From contig FR890667.1 of NCBI GenBank assembly GCA_000435075.1, forward strand, positions 63,977 through 127,976: DNA of 64,000 bases, in the 5' to 3' direction. The position numbers were made by a program, and so were the translations under genes. Source of the stretch: Bacteroides sp. CAG:770 (lineage in GTDB: Bacteria; Bacteroidota; Bacteroidia; Bacteroidales; UBA932). This document shows, piece after piece, positions 16,178 to 25,463 of the stretch. The first letter of the stretch is position 1. The number at the start of each line of letters is the position of its first letter. The notes beneath the pieces were generated by a model. It worked only from the letters and a program-made list of their open reading frames with translations. It was not told where the DNA came from and did not search any database.

Positions 16178-17098
16178 TTAGTGTTTGTTACATATGCACT
16201 CGGGCTCATATATATACAGTTCATGGATTTCCCTGTCATATCCCGGATAGAATCCCTTAGGCATACCCAAGATGATTCTCGCCCCTCTGTTCGCAAGGAC
16301 TATAAGTTCACCGGTAAGCGGGTCGATACTGAGTCCTTCGATTTCTCCCGTCCTGCGAAAATCCGACATCGTACGATAGAGCTCCGGTCTCACCTGCTCC
16401 GGCAATACAGAACTGCCTGAAGGATATATTTCGCAGACATACAGATGATCAGGAAGATTTTTTTCAGCATCCCCGTCGTCGCAGGAGATGATTATGCTGC
16501 CGCCCTTGCAGACTATTCCCTGCTGAAGTCCCGGAGCCGGGTCCAATGCAACTTTTCCCACATACTCTCCGGTCTTGAGGTCATAGCAATACAGATGCGT
16601 GCCCTGAACCCAGTCAGCCATCCATACACGGCCATGCTCCTTATCTACGGCAAGACCGCAGACTTCCACCTGACCGGACGCGGGATTCCACGGAATGGAG
16701 CGCTTCCATTCCAATGTCTCCGCATCATAGACGGCAACCTGGATATTCTGTCCCACGCCATCAATGAAAGTCTCGATTCCGGCGTAAATCTCACCATTGT
16801 AAACATCAATGTCACCGATGTGGTTCGCCGAAAGCTCGAGGCTGCGGAAAGGGTCAATGTCAGAGCGCACGAGTTCTCCGTCTTTACGGTACTTGTAAAG
16901 CGCAGTCGAGCCGGATACGTAATAGTATTCGCCGTCTGACGCAATTCCCTGGCGTCCTCCGACTTCCATTACACGGGCCAATGTCCATCCGTCATCCGCT
17001 GTAAGTGACGGGCAAGATTGTCTGCATTGTGCATGCGACATAAACAGCCCGCTGCTCACAGAGAGCAGCAGGGCCATCAAAAAAAATCTTCTCTTCAC
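16178..17098 (-). CDS. Secreted beta-propeller-like protein of unknown function
   Basis: A 306-residue protein with a signal peptide (MKRRFFLMALLLSVSSGLF, cleavage near HAQ). Repeated blade-like phrases follow: GIASDGEYYYVSGS, IGDIDVYNGEIYAGIE, VCGLAVDKEHGRVWMADW, and IEGLSIDPLTGELIVLAN. Their spacing suggests a single propeller related loosely to SMP-30/YncE-like folds, but no catalytic residues are evident. It lies between pepD and the MurNAc-kinase-like gene with gaps of 5 and 12 bp, so it is in the same operon. A role in cell-envelope turnover is only guilt by association. Confidence 0.7.
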   Translation of the reverse strand: MKRRFFLMALLLSVSSGLFMSHAQCRQSCPSLTADDGWTLARVMEVGGRQGIASDGEYYYVSGSTALYKYRKDGELVRSDIDPFRSLELSANHIGDIDVYNGEIYAGIETFIDGVGQNIQVAVYDAETLEWKRSIPWNPASGQVEVCGLAVDKEHGRVWMADWVQGTHLYCYDLKTGEYVGKVALDPAPGLQQGIVCKGGSIIISCDDGDAEKNLPDHLYVCEIYPSGSSVLPEQVRPELYRTMSDFRRTGEIEGLSIDPLTGELIVLANRGARIILGMPKGFYPGYDREIHELYIYEPECICNKH

Positions 17099-17103
17099 GT
17101 TTA

Positions 17104-18558
17104 TTACTTTTCAGGCATTGCCTCAAGAACTGCCTTGAGGAATTCCCAACATTTGTCTACCGTGTCAATCTTCACTCTCTCATCAGGTGAATGAGGGTGC
17201 AGGATTGTAGGTCCGAATGAAACCATATCCCAGTTAGGATATTTTGCACCGAGAAGAGCGCACTCAAGTCCCGCATGGATAGCAGTAACCTTCATATCCT
17301 TACCGAAGAGTTTCTTGTAAACATCCTTCATTGTGGCGATGACAGGTGTAGAAGGAAGCGGAACCCATCCTGAATAGGCTCCGTATGAAGTGAACTTGGC
17401 GCCGGCCAGTTCGAAGAGGCAACGCATTCTCTCTGCAAGATCCATCTTGGCTGAATCCAGGGAGCTTCTCAAGTATGAAAGTACTGTAATGTGTCCGTCC
17501 TGAATTCTTACGACAGCCATGTTTACGGATGTCTCCACGAGACCGTGCATGACAGGGCTCATTCTGTCAACGCTGCTAGGGCACGCGCAGATGGCCTTGA
17601 CTGCCTTCTGCATAACCTCATCCTCCACATATGCGGCAGGCATATCGCACTTCTCGAAGAAGCATGCTGCAGAAGGGTCGGTATCAGCATATTCAGCCTT
17701 GACCTCAGCGAATACAAGTTCGACGATCTTCTTGACCTCGTCAACTCTGCCGGCAGGTACAAGCACGTCAGCAGTAGCCTCAAAAGGAATCGCATTATGG
17801 AGACTGCCTCCTACGAAGTCAGCAACTTTCACGTCATATTTCTCTACGAGCGGAAGAAGGATGCGGGCAACAATCTTGTTTGCATTGGCTCTGTACAATA
17901 CGATATCCTGACCGGAATGTCCGCCCTGAAGGCCTTTCACTGAGAGTCTATATGCCTCATAACCGGCAGGTGCCGGCATTGACTTATACTCGAAATCAGC
18001 TTTTCCGTACAAACCGCCGGCGCATCCGATATAAAGCTCGCCTTCAGCCTCTGAGTCAAGGTTCAGAAGGACATCGCCCTTCAGTTCGCCAGGTTTGAGT
18101 TTTTCCGCTCCTGTCATTCCTGTTTCCTCATCATAGGTGATAAGCGCCTCTACAGGGCCGTGTTTGAGGGTATTGTCCTCAAGAACGGCAAGTGCAAGAC
18201 ATACTCCGATTCCGTCGTCGGCTCCGAGGGTAGTACCCTTTGCTGTTACCCACTCACCGTCAATCTGTGTCCGGATAGGATCCTTGAGGAAATCATGAAC
18301 GGTCTCGGCAGTCTTCTGTGGAACCATGTCCACATGTGCCTGGAGGATGACTCCTCTTCTGTTCTCATAACCCGGTGTAGCCGGTTTGCTGAATATGATA
18401 TTGCCGGTTTCATCTCTGCGCACATCTACATTGTGCTCTTTTCCCCAGTCAAGAAGGAACTGCTCAGCTTTCTCTTCATGCTTTGAAGGACGGGGAATCT
18501 GTGAGAGTGCATCGAAATTTCTCCACACGCCTTTCGGCTCTAAATCTTTGATAGTCAT
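17104..18558 (-). CDS. pepD: Aminoacyl-histidine dipeptidase (M20 family)
   Basis: A 484-residue cytoplasmic metallopeptidase that hydrolyses Xaa-His and other dipeptides. Di-zinc site residues are visible: His in LQAHVDMVPQ (about 80), Asp in GADDGIGV (about 119), Glu-Glu in YDEETGMTGAE (about 149), Asp in LLNLDSEAEGE, and a C-terminal His in TILHPHSPDERV. The central dimerisation lid (GGHSGQDIVLYRANAN) is present, so it is full length. It overlaps nothing but sits 20 bp after the DUF4831 gene, inside the operon. Confidence 0.93.
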   Translation of the reverse strand: MTIKDLEPKGVWRNFDALSQIPRPSKHEEKAEQFLLDWGKEHNVDVRRDETGNIIFSKPATPGYENRRGVILQAHVDMVPQKTAETVHDFLKDPIRTQIDGEWVTAKGTTLGADDGIGVCLALAVLEDNTLKHGPVEALITYDEETGMTGAEKLKPGELKGDVLLNLDSEAEGELYIGCAGGLYGKADFEYKSMPAPAGYEAYRLSVKGLQGGHSGQDIVLYRANANKIVARILLPLVEKYDVKVADFVGGSLHNAIPFEATADVLVPAGRVDEVKKIVELVFAEVKAEYADTDPSAACFFEKCDMPAAYVEDEVMQKAVKAICACPSSVDRMSPVMHGLVETSVNMAVVRIQDGHITVLSYLRSSLDSAKMDLAERMRCLFELAGAKFTSYGAYSGWVPLPSTPVIATMKDVYKKLFGKDMKVTAIHAGLECALLGAKYPNWDMVSFGPTILHPHSPDERVKIDTVDKCWEFLKAVLEAMPEK

Positions 18559-18578
18559 GATCTATTAGTTTAAAGTGA

Positions 18579-19625
18579 TTATTTGGTATTTATCTGAAAT
18601 GTACTTTCAATTCCGAGCTGATACACTGGTACCCTGCTCTGCAGAAGGACATTGACACCATCCGTCAGTTTGATCGAGCAGGATGCAGGAACACGATAGT
18701 GGGCGACTGTACCCTTGGCTGAAGATGATTTTCCCGGAACCTGACTGACAGGCTGGGCTGCAACTTCGAGAAGATATGGCTTACCTGAAAGGTCATCTGC
18801 CGGCACGAGGCCTTTGGAATCAGAAAGACGGAAAGCGACATACAGCTGGGACTCATTGCTCTTCTCAGGAACCACGTCATAGTTCATCTTCTGGGTAGAA
18901 TACTCGCTGTAGCCTATGAACATCGACATGTACTCGCTCTCGAGACGGGAAATCTCCTCCACTGCGGAAGCGAGCGCCTCGCCGCTGAAAGTGGCATCGG
19001 TATCGCCTGTAACTATCTGGACCTTTTTCTTCCTGAGGTTGAAAATCATCTCGGCAGCCTCTTTGGCCCTGGATTCCAGCGACTTCTGGACAACCATCTC
19101 CTGCTGGACAGCCACTTTGTTGTAGGCGGACTCGCTTTTCACGTTACGGTATAGAGTGGTCGCCTCGGATGTCAGATTCGAAGAAAGGCCCTTGTCTGAA
19201 AAGTCAGCCTTTCCGAATGCCGGGAAACGCCATTCGGTATCGCCTGCGGCAGATGAGACTGAGACCAGCCCCTGCGAGGTCAATGACAGGAAGGCAGGCA
19301 TGCCTGAACCCGGGGCAACAGTATATCTGTAGGCCTGGTCAGCTTCAGTGCAAGGTGTCATTTTCACGGAAGTTACCGAATATGAGACGGCATCCGCCTG
19401 TCTTGCATTGACACCAAGGTATTTCTGTGCGTATTTGGCATAAGGGCCGGCATAGAAATGCTCGCCGCTGGCCTCCACCTCAAGTCGGATGACCGTGGAC
19501 GGTAGCGAATATACCAGACAGCCTTCAGGGTCTTTCTGCGCATTCTGGGCAGAAACAGCAGGCAGGAACAACATGGTCCCGGCCACCAAACTAAGAACTC
19601 TTTTCATACTGTAAATATTTTTCAT
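18579..19625 (-). CDS. DUF4831 family protein, exported
   Basis: About 348 residues. A signal peptide (MKRVLSLVAGTMLFLPAVSAQ) precedes a mature protein opening with the DUF4831 pattern VYSLPSTVIRLEVEASGEHFYAGPYAKYAQKYLG. The end carries a short beta-rich stretch, VPVYQLGIESTFQI. The family is restricted to Bacteroidota and has no established function. ATG 19625 lies 11 bp after the acyltransferase stop. ATG 19607, which starts directly at the signal peptide, is an equally plausible start. Earlier in-frame ATGs would overlap the upstream gene. Confidence 0.75.
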   Translation of the reverse strand: MKNIYSMKRVLSLVAGTMLFLPAVSAQNAQKDPEGCLVYSLPSTVIRLEVEASGEHFYAGPYAKYAQKYLGVNARQADAVSYSVTSVKMTPCTEADQAYRYTVAPGSGMPAFLSLTSQGLVSVSSAAGDTEWRFPAFGKADFSDKGLSSNLTSEATTLYRNVKSESAYNKVAVQQEMVVQKSLESRAKEAAEMIFNLRKKKVQIVTGDTDATFSGEALASAVEEISRLESEYMSMFIGYSEYSTQKMNYDVVPEKSNESQLYVAFRLSDSKGLVPADDLSGKPYLLEVAAQPVSQVPGKSSSAKGTVAHYRVPASCSIKLTDGVNVLLQSRVPVYQLGIESTFQINTK

Positions 19626-19635
19626 GTTCGGTTTC

Positions 19636-20547
19636 TTATTTTTTCCATCTATTATGTGTCCACAGATAATTCGCCGGCTGGTCAATGATATCCTTTTCCA
19701 GCAGCCTGTAGAACTTGTTCATGACGTCTTCCGGAGAAAACTGCGACGCATCTTCGCAGATTTCTGTGAATGTCATCTCGTAGCCGAAATCCTTTTTCGC
19801 GCGGAATGCCATATAGACGACGGCAAAATGGAATTTGCAGGCCAATGTCGCGCCTCCGGTCATGGTCTGGGTCGGCTGGTTCATGAAATTGTCCACGACA
19901 TGGCCCGAAGCATAGTTATATGGGCACTGGTCAGTCGGGAACACGTAGATATGCTTTTCATTCCTGTGCTGAATGACGTAGCGCATTATGTTCCGCGATT
20001 CTATATAGCAGGTCGAATAGTTTTCAGGCGAAATCGGAGCACATCTGTTAAGTCCAAGAATCTTGTCCCAGAAACTGTTTTTCAATTCCTTGTATATGAC
20101 AGTGACATCCTTTTCCTGGAACTCCACAGAATCAGGAGCATACGCATAATTCCTGATTCCTCCTGTCAGTTCCCAGTTACCGAGATGCGAATTCATCAGG
20201 ATTACGCCGGGCCTTTCCTTATACAGACGGTTCAGCACATCGGCATTGACAAGTTCGCAAATATGGGATTCGTGCAGACGTTTCGTGTCGTGCGCACCGG
20301 CGAACCAGAATGTTTCCGCCACAAGATTGCCGAAATGCCTGTAGAAATTCTTGGCGATGGATTTCAATTCCCAATACTTCTTTTCAGGGAAAGATCTGGC
20401 CAGATTCATCATCACAACATCCCTCCTGTAATGGAGAGGCCCATAGACTACCCAAGCAATGATTTTTCCCCATAAATAGTGCAGTTTCAGAGGCTGCAAT
20501 GCAAGCAGTCTCATCATGCCCTTCATTATGTTTACTCCAAACTGCAT
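19636..20547 (-). CDS. Lysophospholipid/lipid A acyltransferase, LpxL/HtrB family
   Basis: A 303-residue protein with the HX4D/E acyltransferase signature NSHLGNWELTGG (about 128-139), where His and Glu are catalytic. It also has the family region ERPGVILM before it and FPTDQCPYNYASGHVVDNFMNQP after it. Such enzymes add a secondary acyl chain to lipid A at the inner membrane. An N-terminal hydrophobic helix (WGKIIAWVVYGPL) would anchor it. It is the first gene of the eight-gene minus-strand operon, 23 bp after its -7 box. ATG at 20526 is an alternative start. Confidence 0.85.
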   Translation of the reverse strand: MQFGVNIMKGMMRLLALQPLKLHYLWGKIIAWVVYGPLHYRRDVVMMNLARSFPEKKYWELKSIAKNFYRHFGNLVAETFWFAGAHDTKRLHESHICELVNADVLNRLYKERPGVILMNSHLGNWELTGGIRNYAYAPDSVEFQEKDVTVIYKELKNSFWDKILGLNRCAPISPENYSTCYIESRNIMRYVIQHRNEKHIYVFPTDQCPYNYASGHVVDNFMNQPTQTMTGGATLACKFHFAVVYMAFRAKKDFGYEMTFTEICEDASQFSPEDVMNKFYRLLEKDIIDQPANYLWTHNRWKK

Positions 20548-20569
20548 AATATAATTCCTTCACAAATAA

Positions 20570-20577
20570 CAAATATA
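20570..20577 (-). promoter_or_regulatory. -7 box (TATATTTG) of the eight-gene operon
   Basis: The minus strand has TATATTTG, an exact TAnnTTTG match, 22 bp upstream of the acyltransferase ATG. It is the only clear promoter-like box before the whole run of genes ending with mntP at 13295. No TTG occurs at the expected -33 distance. Confidence 0.5.
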
Positions 20578-20703
20578 GTCATTATTCTTAATTCTTGTGC
20601 ATCTGCGACCTTACTTTTCAATCCGATTTTCGGGCGGCAACTCACAAAATGGCACTTTTCTACACAAAACGATTAAAATTTGTATGTAAATGGCTTTGAT
20701 TAC

Positions 20704-20734
20704 TTGACATTTTCAACGATAATTGCTAAGTTTG
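20704..20734 (+). promoter_or_regulatory. Promoter of the POT peptide transporter
   Basis: TTG (20704-20706), a 20-bp spacer and TAAGTTTG (20727-20734) form a full Bacteroidota primary promoter 44 bp before the ATG at 20779. Confidence 0.75.
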
Positions 20735-20778
20735 TAAGTCCACACATGGAATTAATTAACTATTAAAAACACATAACA

Positions 20779-22446
20779 ATGTTCAAAGATCAGCCGAAAG
20801 GATTGTTCGCCCTCGCTCTGGCCAATACAGGAGAGCGATTCGGGTACTACACCATGCTCGCTATTTTCCTCCTGTTCATCCAGGCAAAATTCGGATTCAG
20901 CGCAGCCGTTTCCACCCAGATTTATTCCATCTTCCTGGCAGCGGTATATTTCATGCCTCTGTTCGGTGGTATGCTCGCCGACAAGATCGGTTACGGCAAG
21001 TGCGTCACCACAGGTATCGCCGTCATGTTCTTCGGATACCTCTGTCTGGCAATTCCTACAGGACCGGATATCGCAGGTAAAATTCTGATGTTCGGAGCAC
21101 TTGCTCTCATCGCCATCGGTACCGGACTCTTCAAAGGTAACCTCCAGGTCATGGTCGGAAACCTCTATGATGATCCTAAATATGCATCTAAGCGCGACTC
21201 TGCATTCAGCCTCTTCTACATGGCCATCAACATCGGTGCAATGTTCGCTCCTTCGATGGCAAAGGCTGTCACCAATTTCTTCCTCGGCAAATCAGGTCTC
21301 GTATATAACGCAAACATTCCTGCCCTCGCCCATCAGATGATGAACGGCACCATCACCCCTGAAAACGCAGAAAAGCTTCAGGGCCTTGCCGCTTCAATGT
21401 CAGGCGCATCAGGAATGGACATGACTTCATTCAGCGAGATGTACATCGAGAAACTTTCTACAGCATATAATTACGGATTCGGTATCGCCTGCATCTCACT
21501 CATCATTTCGGTAGCAATCTATTTCAGCTGCCGCTCATGGTTCAAACATGCTGACGTCAATGCAAAACAGGCAAAAGCCGCACACAGCAATGAGGTCGAG
21601 CTCACACCGGAGCAGACAAAGAGCCGTATCACCGCCCTTATGCTTGTATTCGCTGTCGTTATCTTCTTCTGGATGGCATTCCACCAGAACGGTGCTACAA
21701 TGACATTGTTTGCAAGAGACTACACAGCCAGCACAGTAACAGGTGCTACAAGAATCGGATTCAACATCTGGAGCCTTGTTCTGATAGCAATTTCAGTCTA
21801 TACGCTGTTCGGAGTATTCCAGTCTGAAAAGACAAGCGGAAAAGCAATCTGCGGCGTTGCCACCCTCGGTTTGTGGGGCGTTGCCTACGCTATCTTCTCT
21901 GGTATGCCTGCAGTCGTAAACATCCTTCCTTCAGACTTCCAGCAGTTCAACCCATTCTTCGTGGTAGCATTGACACCGGTATCTCTCGCGATTTTCGGCG
22001 CACTCGCAAAGAAGGGCAAAGAGCCTTCAGCTCCACGCAAGATCGGTCTCGGAATGATTGTCGCAGCGGTAGGTTTCTCCATCCTCACATTCGCATCACT
22101 CAATCTCGCATCACCTAAGGAACTCGGCGGAACAGTCAGCCCTGACCTCATCTCACCGGACTGGCTCATTTCGACTTATCTGGTACTTACCTTCGCAGAG
22201 CTTCTGCTCTCACCAATGGGTATCTCATTCGTATCGAAGGTTGCCCCTCCTAAATATAAGGGAGCTATGATGGGTTGCTGGTTTGCAGCTACCGCCCTCG
22301 GAAACTATCTGGTTTCCATTCCTGGTCTCCTCTGGAACAAGATTCCTCTGTGGGGTGTTTGGGGACTTCTCATCACACTCTGTCTCCTTTCAGCCCTCTT
22401 CATCTTCTCTATCATGAAGAAGCTCGAAACAGCTACCGAGTGCTAA
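20779..22446 (+). CDS. POT/PTR2-family proton-coupled oligopeptide transporter
   Basis: A 555-residue inner-membrane transporter of the major facilitator fold. The proton-coupling GERFGYYTM motif lies in helix 1 (about 18-26), followed by the PTR2 signature region FMPLFGGMLADKIGYGK and NIGAMFAPSMAK. A long central insertion (about 180-230) and a late CWFAATALGNYLVSIPGLLWN segment fit the di-/tripeptide transporters of Bacteroidota. It has its own promoter (20704-20734) and terminator (22465-22500), so it is monocistronic. It may feed the dipeptidase encoded divergently. Confidence 0.93.
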   Translation: MFKDQPKGLFALALANTGERFGYYTMLAIFLLFIQAKFGFSAAVSTQIYSIFLAAVYFMPLFGGMLADKIGYGKCVTTGIAVMFFGYLCLAIPTGPDIAGKILMFGALALIAIGTGLFKGNLQVMVGNLYDDPKYASKRDSAFSLFYMAINIGAMFAPSMAKAVTNFFLGKSGLVYNANIPALAHQMMNGTITPENAEKLQGLAASMSGASGMDMTSFSEMYIEKLSTAYNYGFGIACISLIISVAIYFSCRSWFKHADVNAKQAKAAHSNEVELTPEQTKSRITALMLVFAVVIFFWMAFHQNGATMTLFARDYTASTVTGATRIGFNIWSLVLIAISVYTLFGVFQSEKTSGKAICGVATLGLWGVAYAIFSGMPAVVNILPSDFQQFNPFFVVALTPVSLAIFGALAKKGKEPSAPRKIGLGMIVAAVGFSILTFASLNLASPKELGGTVSPDLISPDWLISTYLVLTFAELLLSPMGISFVSKVAPPKYKGAMMGCWFAATALGNYLVSIPGLLWNKIPLWGVWGLLITLCLLSALFIFSIMKKLETATEC

Positions 22447-22464
22447 AATAAACCGACATATCAG

Positions 22465-22500
22465 ATGAGGAAAGTCAGACAGGCTTTCCTCATTTGCTTT
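22465..22500 (+). terminator. Terminator of the POT transporter gene
   Basis: ATGAGGAAAG pairs with CTTTCCTCAT around a 9-nt loop and is followed by TTGCTTT, 18 bp after the stop codon. Confidence 0.8.
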
Positions 22501-22527
22501 AAGGATTACTAAGTAAGCGTTAAAAAA
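22498..22527 (+). repeat. R4 fragment (junction of the two R4 ends)
   Basis: TTAAGGATTACTAAG matches the right end of R4 copy b (63029-63176). It runs straight into TAAGCGTTAAAAAAT, which matches the left end of copy a (2835-2995). The two ends are therefore joined head to tail directly before the ATG at 22527, as if the interior of a tandem pair had been lost. Confidence 0.65.
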
Positions 22528-23231
22528 TGACAAAAGAAACTATAGCTCTGCTCAAGGAATGGGCCCAGACATACAACAATCCGGAATACTTCAGGGAAGA
22601 CCCGATCGCATTCCCTACGAAGTTCACTGAAATGATGAAAGCCGGAAAATGCAACCTGAAAGATGTGGAGATAGCTGCCGTCTTCGCTGCACATTTCGCT
22701 TGGGGGCGCAGGTCAATGATAGTACGCGACAGTGGACGCCTGTTCGATGAAATGGACTGGAAACCATACGATTACGTAATGAAAGGCGAATGGCGTGACG
22801 ACCAGGTCAGCATTCACAGAACCATAAAATGGAGCGAAGTGGCAGCCATCTGCAAAAGATTGAAAGACATCTATGAAAGACAGGAGAGCATAGAAACATT
22901 GACAGTACCCCAAATCAGGACATCAGTCTTCGGACAGAAGGAAGATGCGAAGGCTCCGAACAAGAAGATCAATATGATGAGACGCTGGATGGTCAGGGAT
23001 GACGGCAAGGTGGACCTCGGGCTCTGGAAGAACACATCCCCGGACACGTTGCTGATTCCGCTGGATATCCATGTGTATCAGCAGGCTACGGAGCTGGGGC
23101 TCACAGAAAGGAAGCCCAAGGACATAAAGACTGTCATTGAAATAACCGATTCTTTCCGCGACATTTTTCCTGGCGATCCATGCAAGGGAGACTTCGCGCT
23201 GTTCGGGTACGGCGTGACACATCAGGATTGA
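22527..23231 (+). CDS. TIGR02757 (DUF2400) family protein
   Basis: A 234-residue protein conserved in Bacteroidota. Recognised from YNNPEYFREDPIAFPTKF near the start, the central IAAVFAAHFAWGRRSMI, RWMVRDDGKVDLGLWK, and the C-terminal DFALFGYGV. The last segment and helical layout recall HhH-GPD DNA glycosylases, but no activity is established. The gene begins inside the R4 repeat fragment and follows the POT terminator. The next gene has its own promoter, so this is probably monocistronic. Confidence 0.85.
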   Translation: MTKETIALLKEWAQTYNNPEYFREDPIAFPTKFTEMMKAGKCNLKDVEIAAVFAAHFAWGRRSMIVRDSGRLFDEMDWKPYDYVMKGEWRDDQVSIHRTIKWSEVAAICKRLKDIYERQESIETLTVPQIRTSVFGQKEDAKAPNKKINMMRRWMVRDDGKVDLGLWKNTSPDTLLIPLDIHVYQQATELGLTERKPKDIKTVIEITDSFRDIFPGDPCKGDFALFGYGVTHQD

Positions 23232-23280
23232 CATTTGCGGGACTATTCTGCAGGCATTTCCATGGCAGCGCATACAAGTT

Positions 23281-23311
23281 TTGTACGGGAGCAGAATTTT
23301 TCGTATATTGG
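23281..23311 (+). promoter_or_regulatory. Promoter of the zeta-like kinase gene
   Basis: TTG (23281-23283), a 20-bp spacer and TATATTGG (23304-23311, one mismatch from TAnnTTTG). The predicted start lies about 20 nt before the ATG at 23339. Confidence 0.55.
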
Positions 23312-23338
23312 CAATGATAAATCTGAACAAACGCAGCC

Positions 23339-23935
23339 ATGCCACAGCTATACGTCATATCAGGATGCAACGGTGCCGGAAAAACTACGGCATCCTATGC
23401 GCTGCTTCCCGAGATGCTCGGATGCAGCCAGTTTGTGAATTCCGACGAATTCGCAAAAAGTCTTTCACCTTTCAGTCCAGATGCTGCTTCCATTCAGGCC
23501 AGCAAGCTTATGTTATTGAAAATGAACTATCTTTTCAAGCGCAATGAAGACTTCGCAATAGAGACGACGCTGGCCACAAGGAGCCTGAAAAAGACTATCA
23601 TCAAGGCGCGGGCACAGGGCTACCGAATCACGATATTGTACTTCTGGCTGAACTCCCCCGAACTTGCCGTCGAAAGGGTGAGGGCGAGGGTTGCAGCCGG
23701 TGGGCACAACATCCCGGAAGAAACCATAAGACGACGATATATGGCCGGACTGCACTATTTTTTCAATATATATAGGAATATGGCAGACCGGTGGATTCTG
23801 GCGGACAATTCCCAGATTCCGTTCAGGGTCGTCGCCGAAGGGCAGGCAGGCAGGCTGACCATTAAAGACGAACAGACATATTCAAAGATACAAGAATTGG
23901 CGGACTTTGCTGAGAAATCTCTTTCCGGGGAATGA
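23339..23935 (+). CDS. Zeta-toxin-like P-loop kinase, no antitoxin visible
   Basis: A 198-residue protein opening with a P-loop (ISGCNGAGKTTASY, about 7-20), then FVNSDEFAKSL and a FAIETTLATRSL segment. These correspond to the Walker A, substrate-binding Asp and Walker-B-adjacent regions of the zeta toxin / predicted ABC-type ATPase (COG4185) family. Zeta toxins phosphorylate UDP-GlcNAc. Many solitary members exist whose role is unknown. The 107 bp upstream and 39 bp downstream have no epsilon-like antitoxin gene, so toxicity is not implied. Confidence 0.8.
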   Translation: MPQLYVISGCNGAGKTTASYALLPEMLGCSQFVNSDEFAKSLSPFSPDAASIQASKLMLLKMNYLFKRNEDFAIETTLATRSLKKTIIKARAQGYRITILYFWLNSPELAVERVRARVAAGGHNIPEETIRRRYMAGLHYFFNIYRNMADRWILADNSQIPFRVVAEGQAGRLTIKDEQTYSKIQELADFAEKSLSGE

Positions 23936-23974
23936 TTCTTCAGACTTCCCCACCGCTGAAAACTGATTAAAAAC

Positions 23975-25462
23975 ATGATATCAGACAAACAATTTTACTT
24001 AGACACATTCAACATTGATGAAAACGACTTGAGGAAACTCACTGTCACCGCATTGTCCCACGGAGGAGACTATTGCGACTTGTATTTCGAAAACACGATG
24101 CTCCAGACCCATCAGCTAATGGACGGGGAAGTTTCGTCAAGCGGACTCAACATTGACTATGGAGTCGGTATCAGGGTCCTCTGCGGAGAAAAGACCGGCT
24201 ACGCATATTCGGAAAGCACAGAGTGGGCAGACATGGAAAGTGCCGCAAAAGCCGCTTCCGCAATATCTCAGGGTCAGGCGGTCAAGCCACGCGACACCAG
24301 AAGTATCGGAGCGACATATACGGCTCAGGAAAACAACGGAGGCAGACTGGTGAGGAGACTTTACCCTGGACAGCCTACTCCGCGTGCGGACAGATATCCA
24401 ATTCTGCAGAACTGGAGAGAAACCAGCCCCGCCATCGCCGTGGAATATCTAGGGAAACTGGAGAAATCCATCAAGAAGAGAGATGGCAGAATCACCAGCG
24501 TCATCTGCGTATTGTCCAGCCAGACAAGCGATTACCTGATGTACAATTCCTTCGGGGAACTGAAATACGAGACCAGACCGATGACCACCGTCCAGGCCAT
24601 GCTCGTGGCTGACAACGGCAAGGGAAAGATTCAGAAGAACGTATCCAGAAGCTTCAGGAAAGGAGCTGAGATGACTACAGACGAACTGATAGAAGAAATC
24701 GCGGAGAAAATCACCTGCGGCATTGATGAGGCCTTCGAAGCGGTGCGTCCGAAAGGCGGTCAGATGCAGGTGGTCATGGGCGCGGGAGCTTCAGGAATTC
24801 TGCTCCACGAGGCCATGGGACACGCTTTCGAAGCCGATTTCAACAGAAAGGGACAGTCCATTTTCTCTGACAAGATGGGACAGCGCGTCTGCCCTGAAGG
24901 AATCAATATCGCTGACGATGCCACAATCCGCGGAAACCGCGGTTCCCTCAATTTCGACGACGAGGGCGTCCCGGGCCAGAGAACGCTCATGGTGGAAAAC
25001 GGAATACTGACCTCATATCTCCACGACAGAATCAGCGCGAAATTCTACGGAGTAGCTCCTACCGGAAACGGACGTCGAGAATCCTTCCGTTCGAGTCCAA
25101 TCCCGAGAATGAGAGCCACTTATATGGAAAGCGGAAACGCCGAACCGGAGGGAATCATCGCCTCCGTGTCCAAAGGAATTTATGTCAATGAATTCAGCAA
25201 CGGTCAGGTAAAAATCGGCGAGGGCGACTTCACATTCTTCGTGAAGAGCGGCTTCCTGATCGAAAACGGAAAGCTGACGACACCTGTGAAGGACATCAAT
25301 GTCATCGGAAACGGCCCTCAGGCATTGAAAGATATCGTTGCGGTCGGAAACGATTGTGTGATAGACGACAGCGCCTGGACTTGCGGCAAGGGACAGTCAG
25401 TTCCGGTCTGCTGCGGAATGCCGACCGTCCTTATCGACAATCTTACTGTAGGAGGAGAATAA
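23975..25462 (+). CDS. tldD: TldD-type metalloprotease subunit
   Basis: A 495-residue TldD/PmbA-family protein. The zinc motif HEAMGH lies at 278-283 within LLHEAMGHAFEADF, with PEGINIADDATIRGNRG and GRRESFRSSPIPRMRAT after it. This marks the catalytic TldD partner. With TldE it forms a heterodimeric protease known to degrade unfolded peptides and to mature microcin-type peptides in enterobacteria. No precursor peptide gene is seen nearby. The tldE-like gene starts 1 bp after its stop. Confidence 0.92.
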   Translation: MISDKQFYLDTFNIDENDLRKLTVTALSHGGDYCDLYFENTMLQTHQLMDGEVSSSGLNIDYGVGIRVLCGEKTGYAYSESTEWADMESAAKAASAISQGQAVKPRDTRSIGATYTAQENNGGRLVRRLYPGQPTPRADRYPILQNWRETSPAIAVEYLGKLEKSIKKRDGRITSVICVLSSQTSDYLMYNSFGELKYETRPMTTVQAMLVADNGKGKIQKNVSRSFRKGAEMTTDELIEEIAEKITCGIDEAFEAVRPKGGQMQVVMGAGASGILLHEAMGHAFEADFNRKGQSIFSDKMGQRVCPEGINIADDATIRGNRGSLNFDDEGVPGQRTLMVENGILTSYLHDRISAKFYGVAPTGNGRRESFRSSPIPRMRATYMESGNAEPEGIIASVSKGIYVNEFSNGQVKIGEGDFTFFVKSGFLIENGKLTTPVKDINVIGNGPQALKDIVAVGNDCVIDDSAWTCGKGQSVPVCCGMPTVLIDNLTVGGE

Positions 25463-25463
25463 A

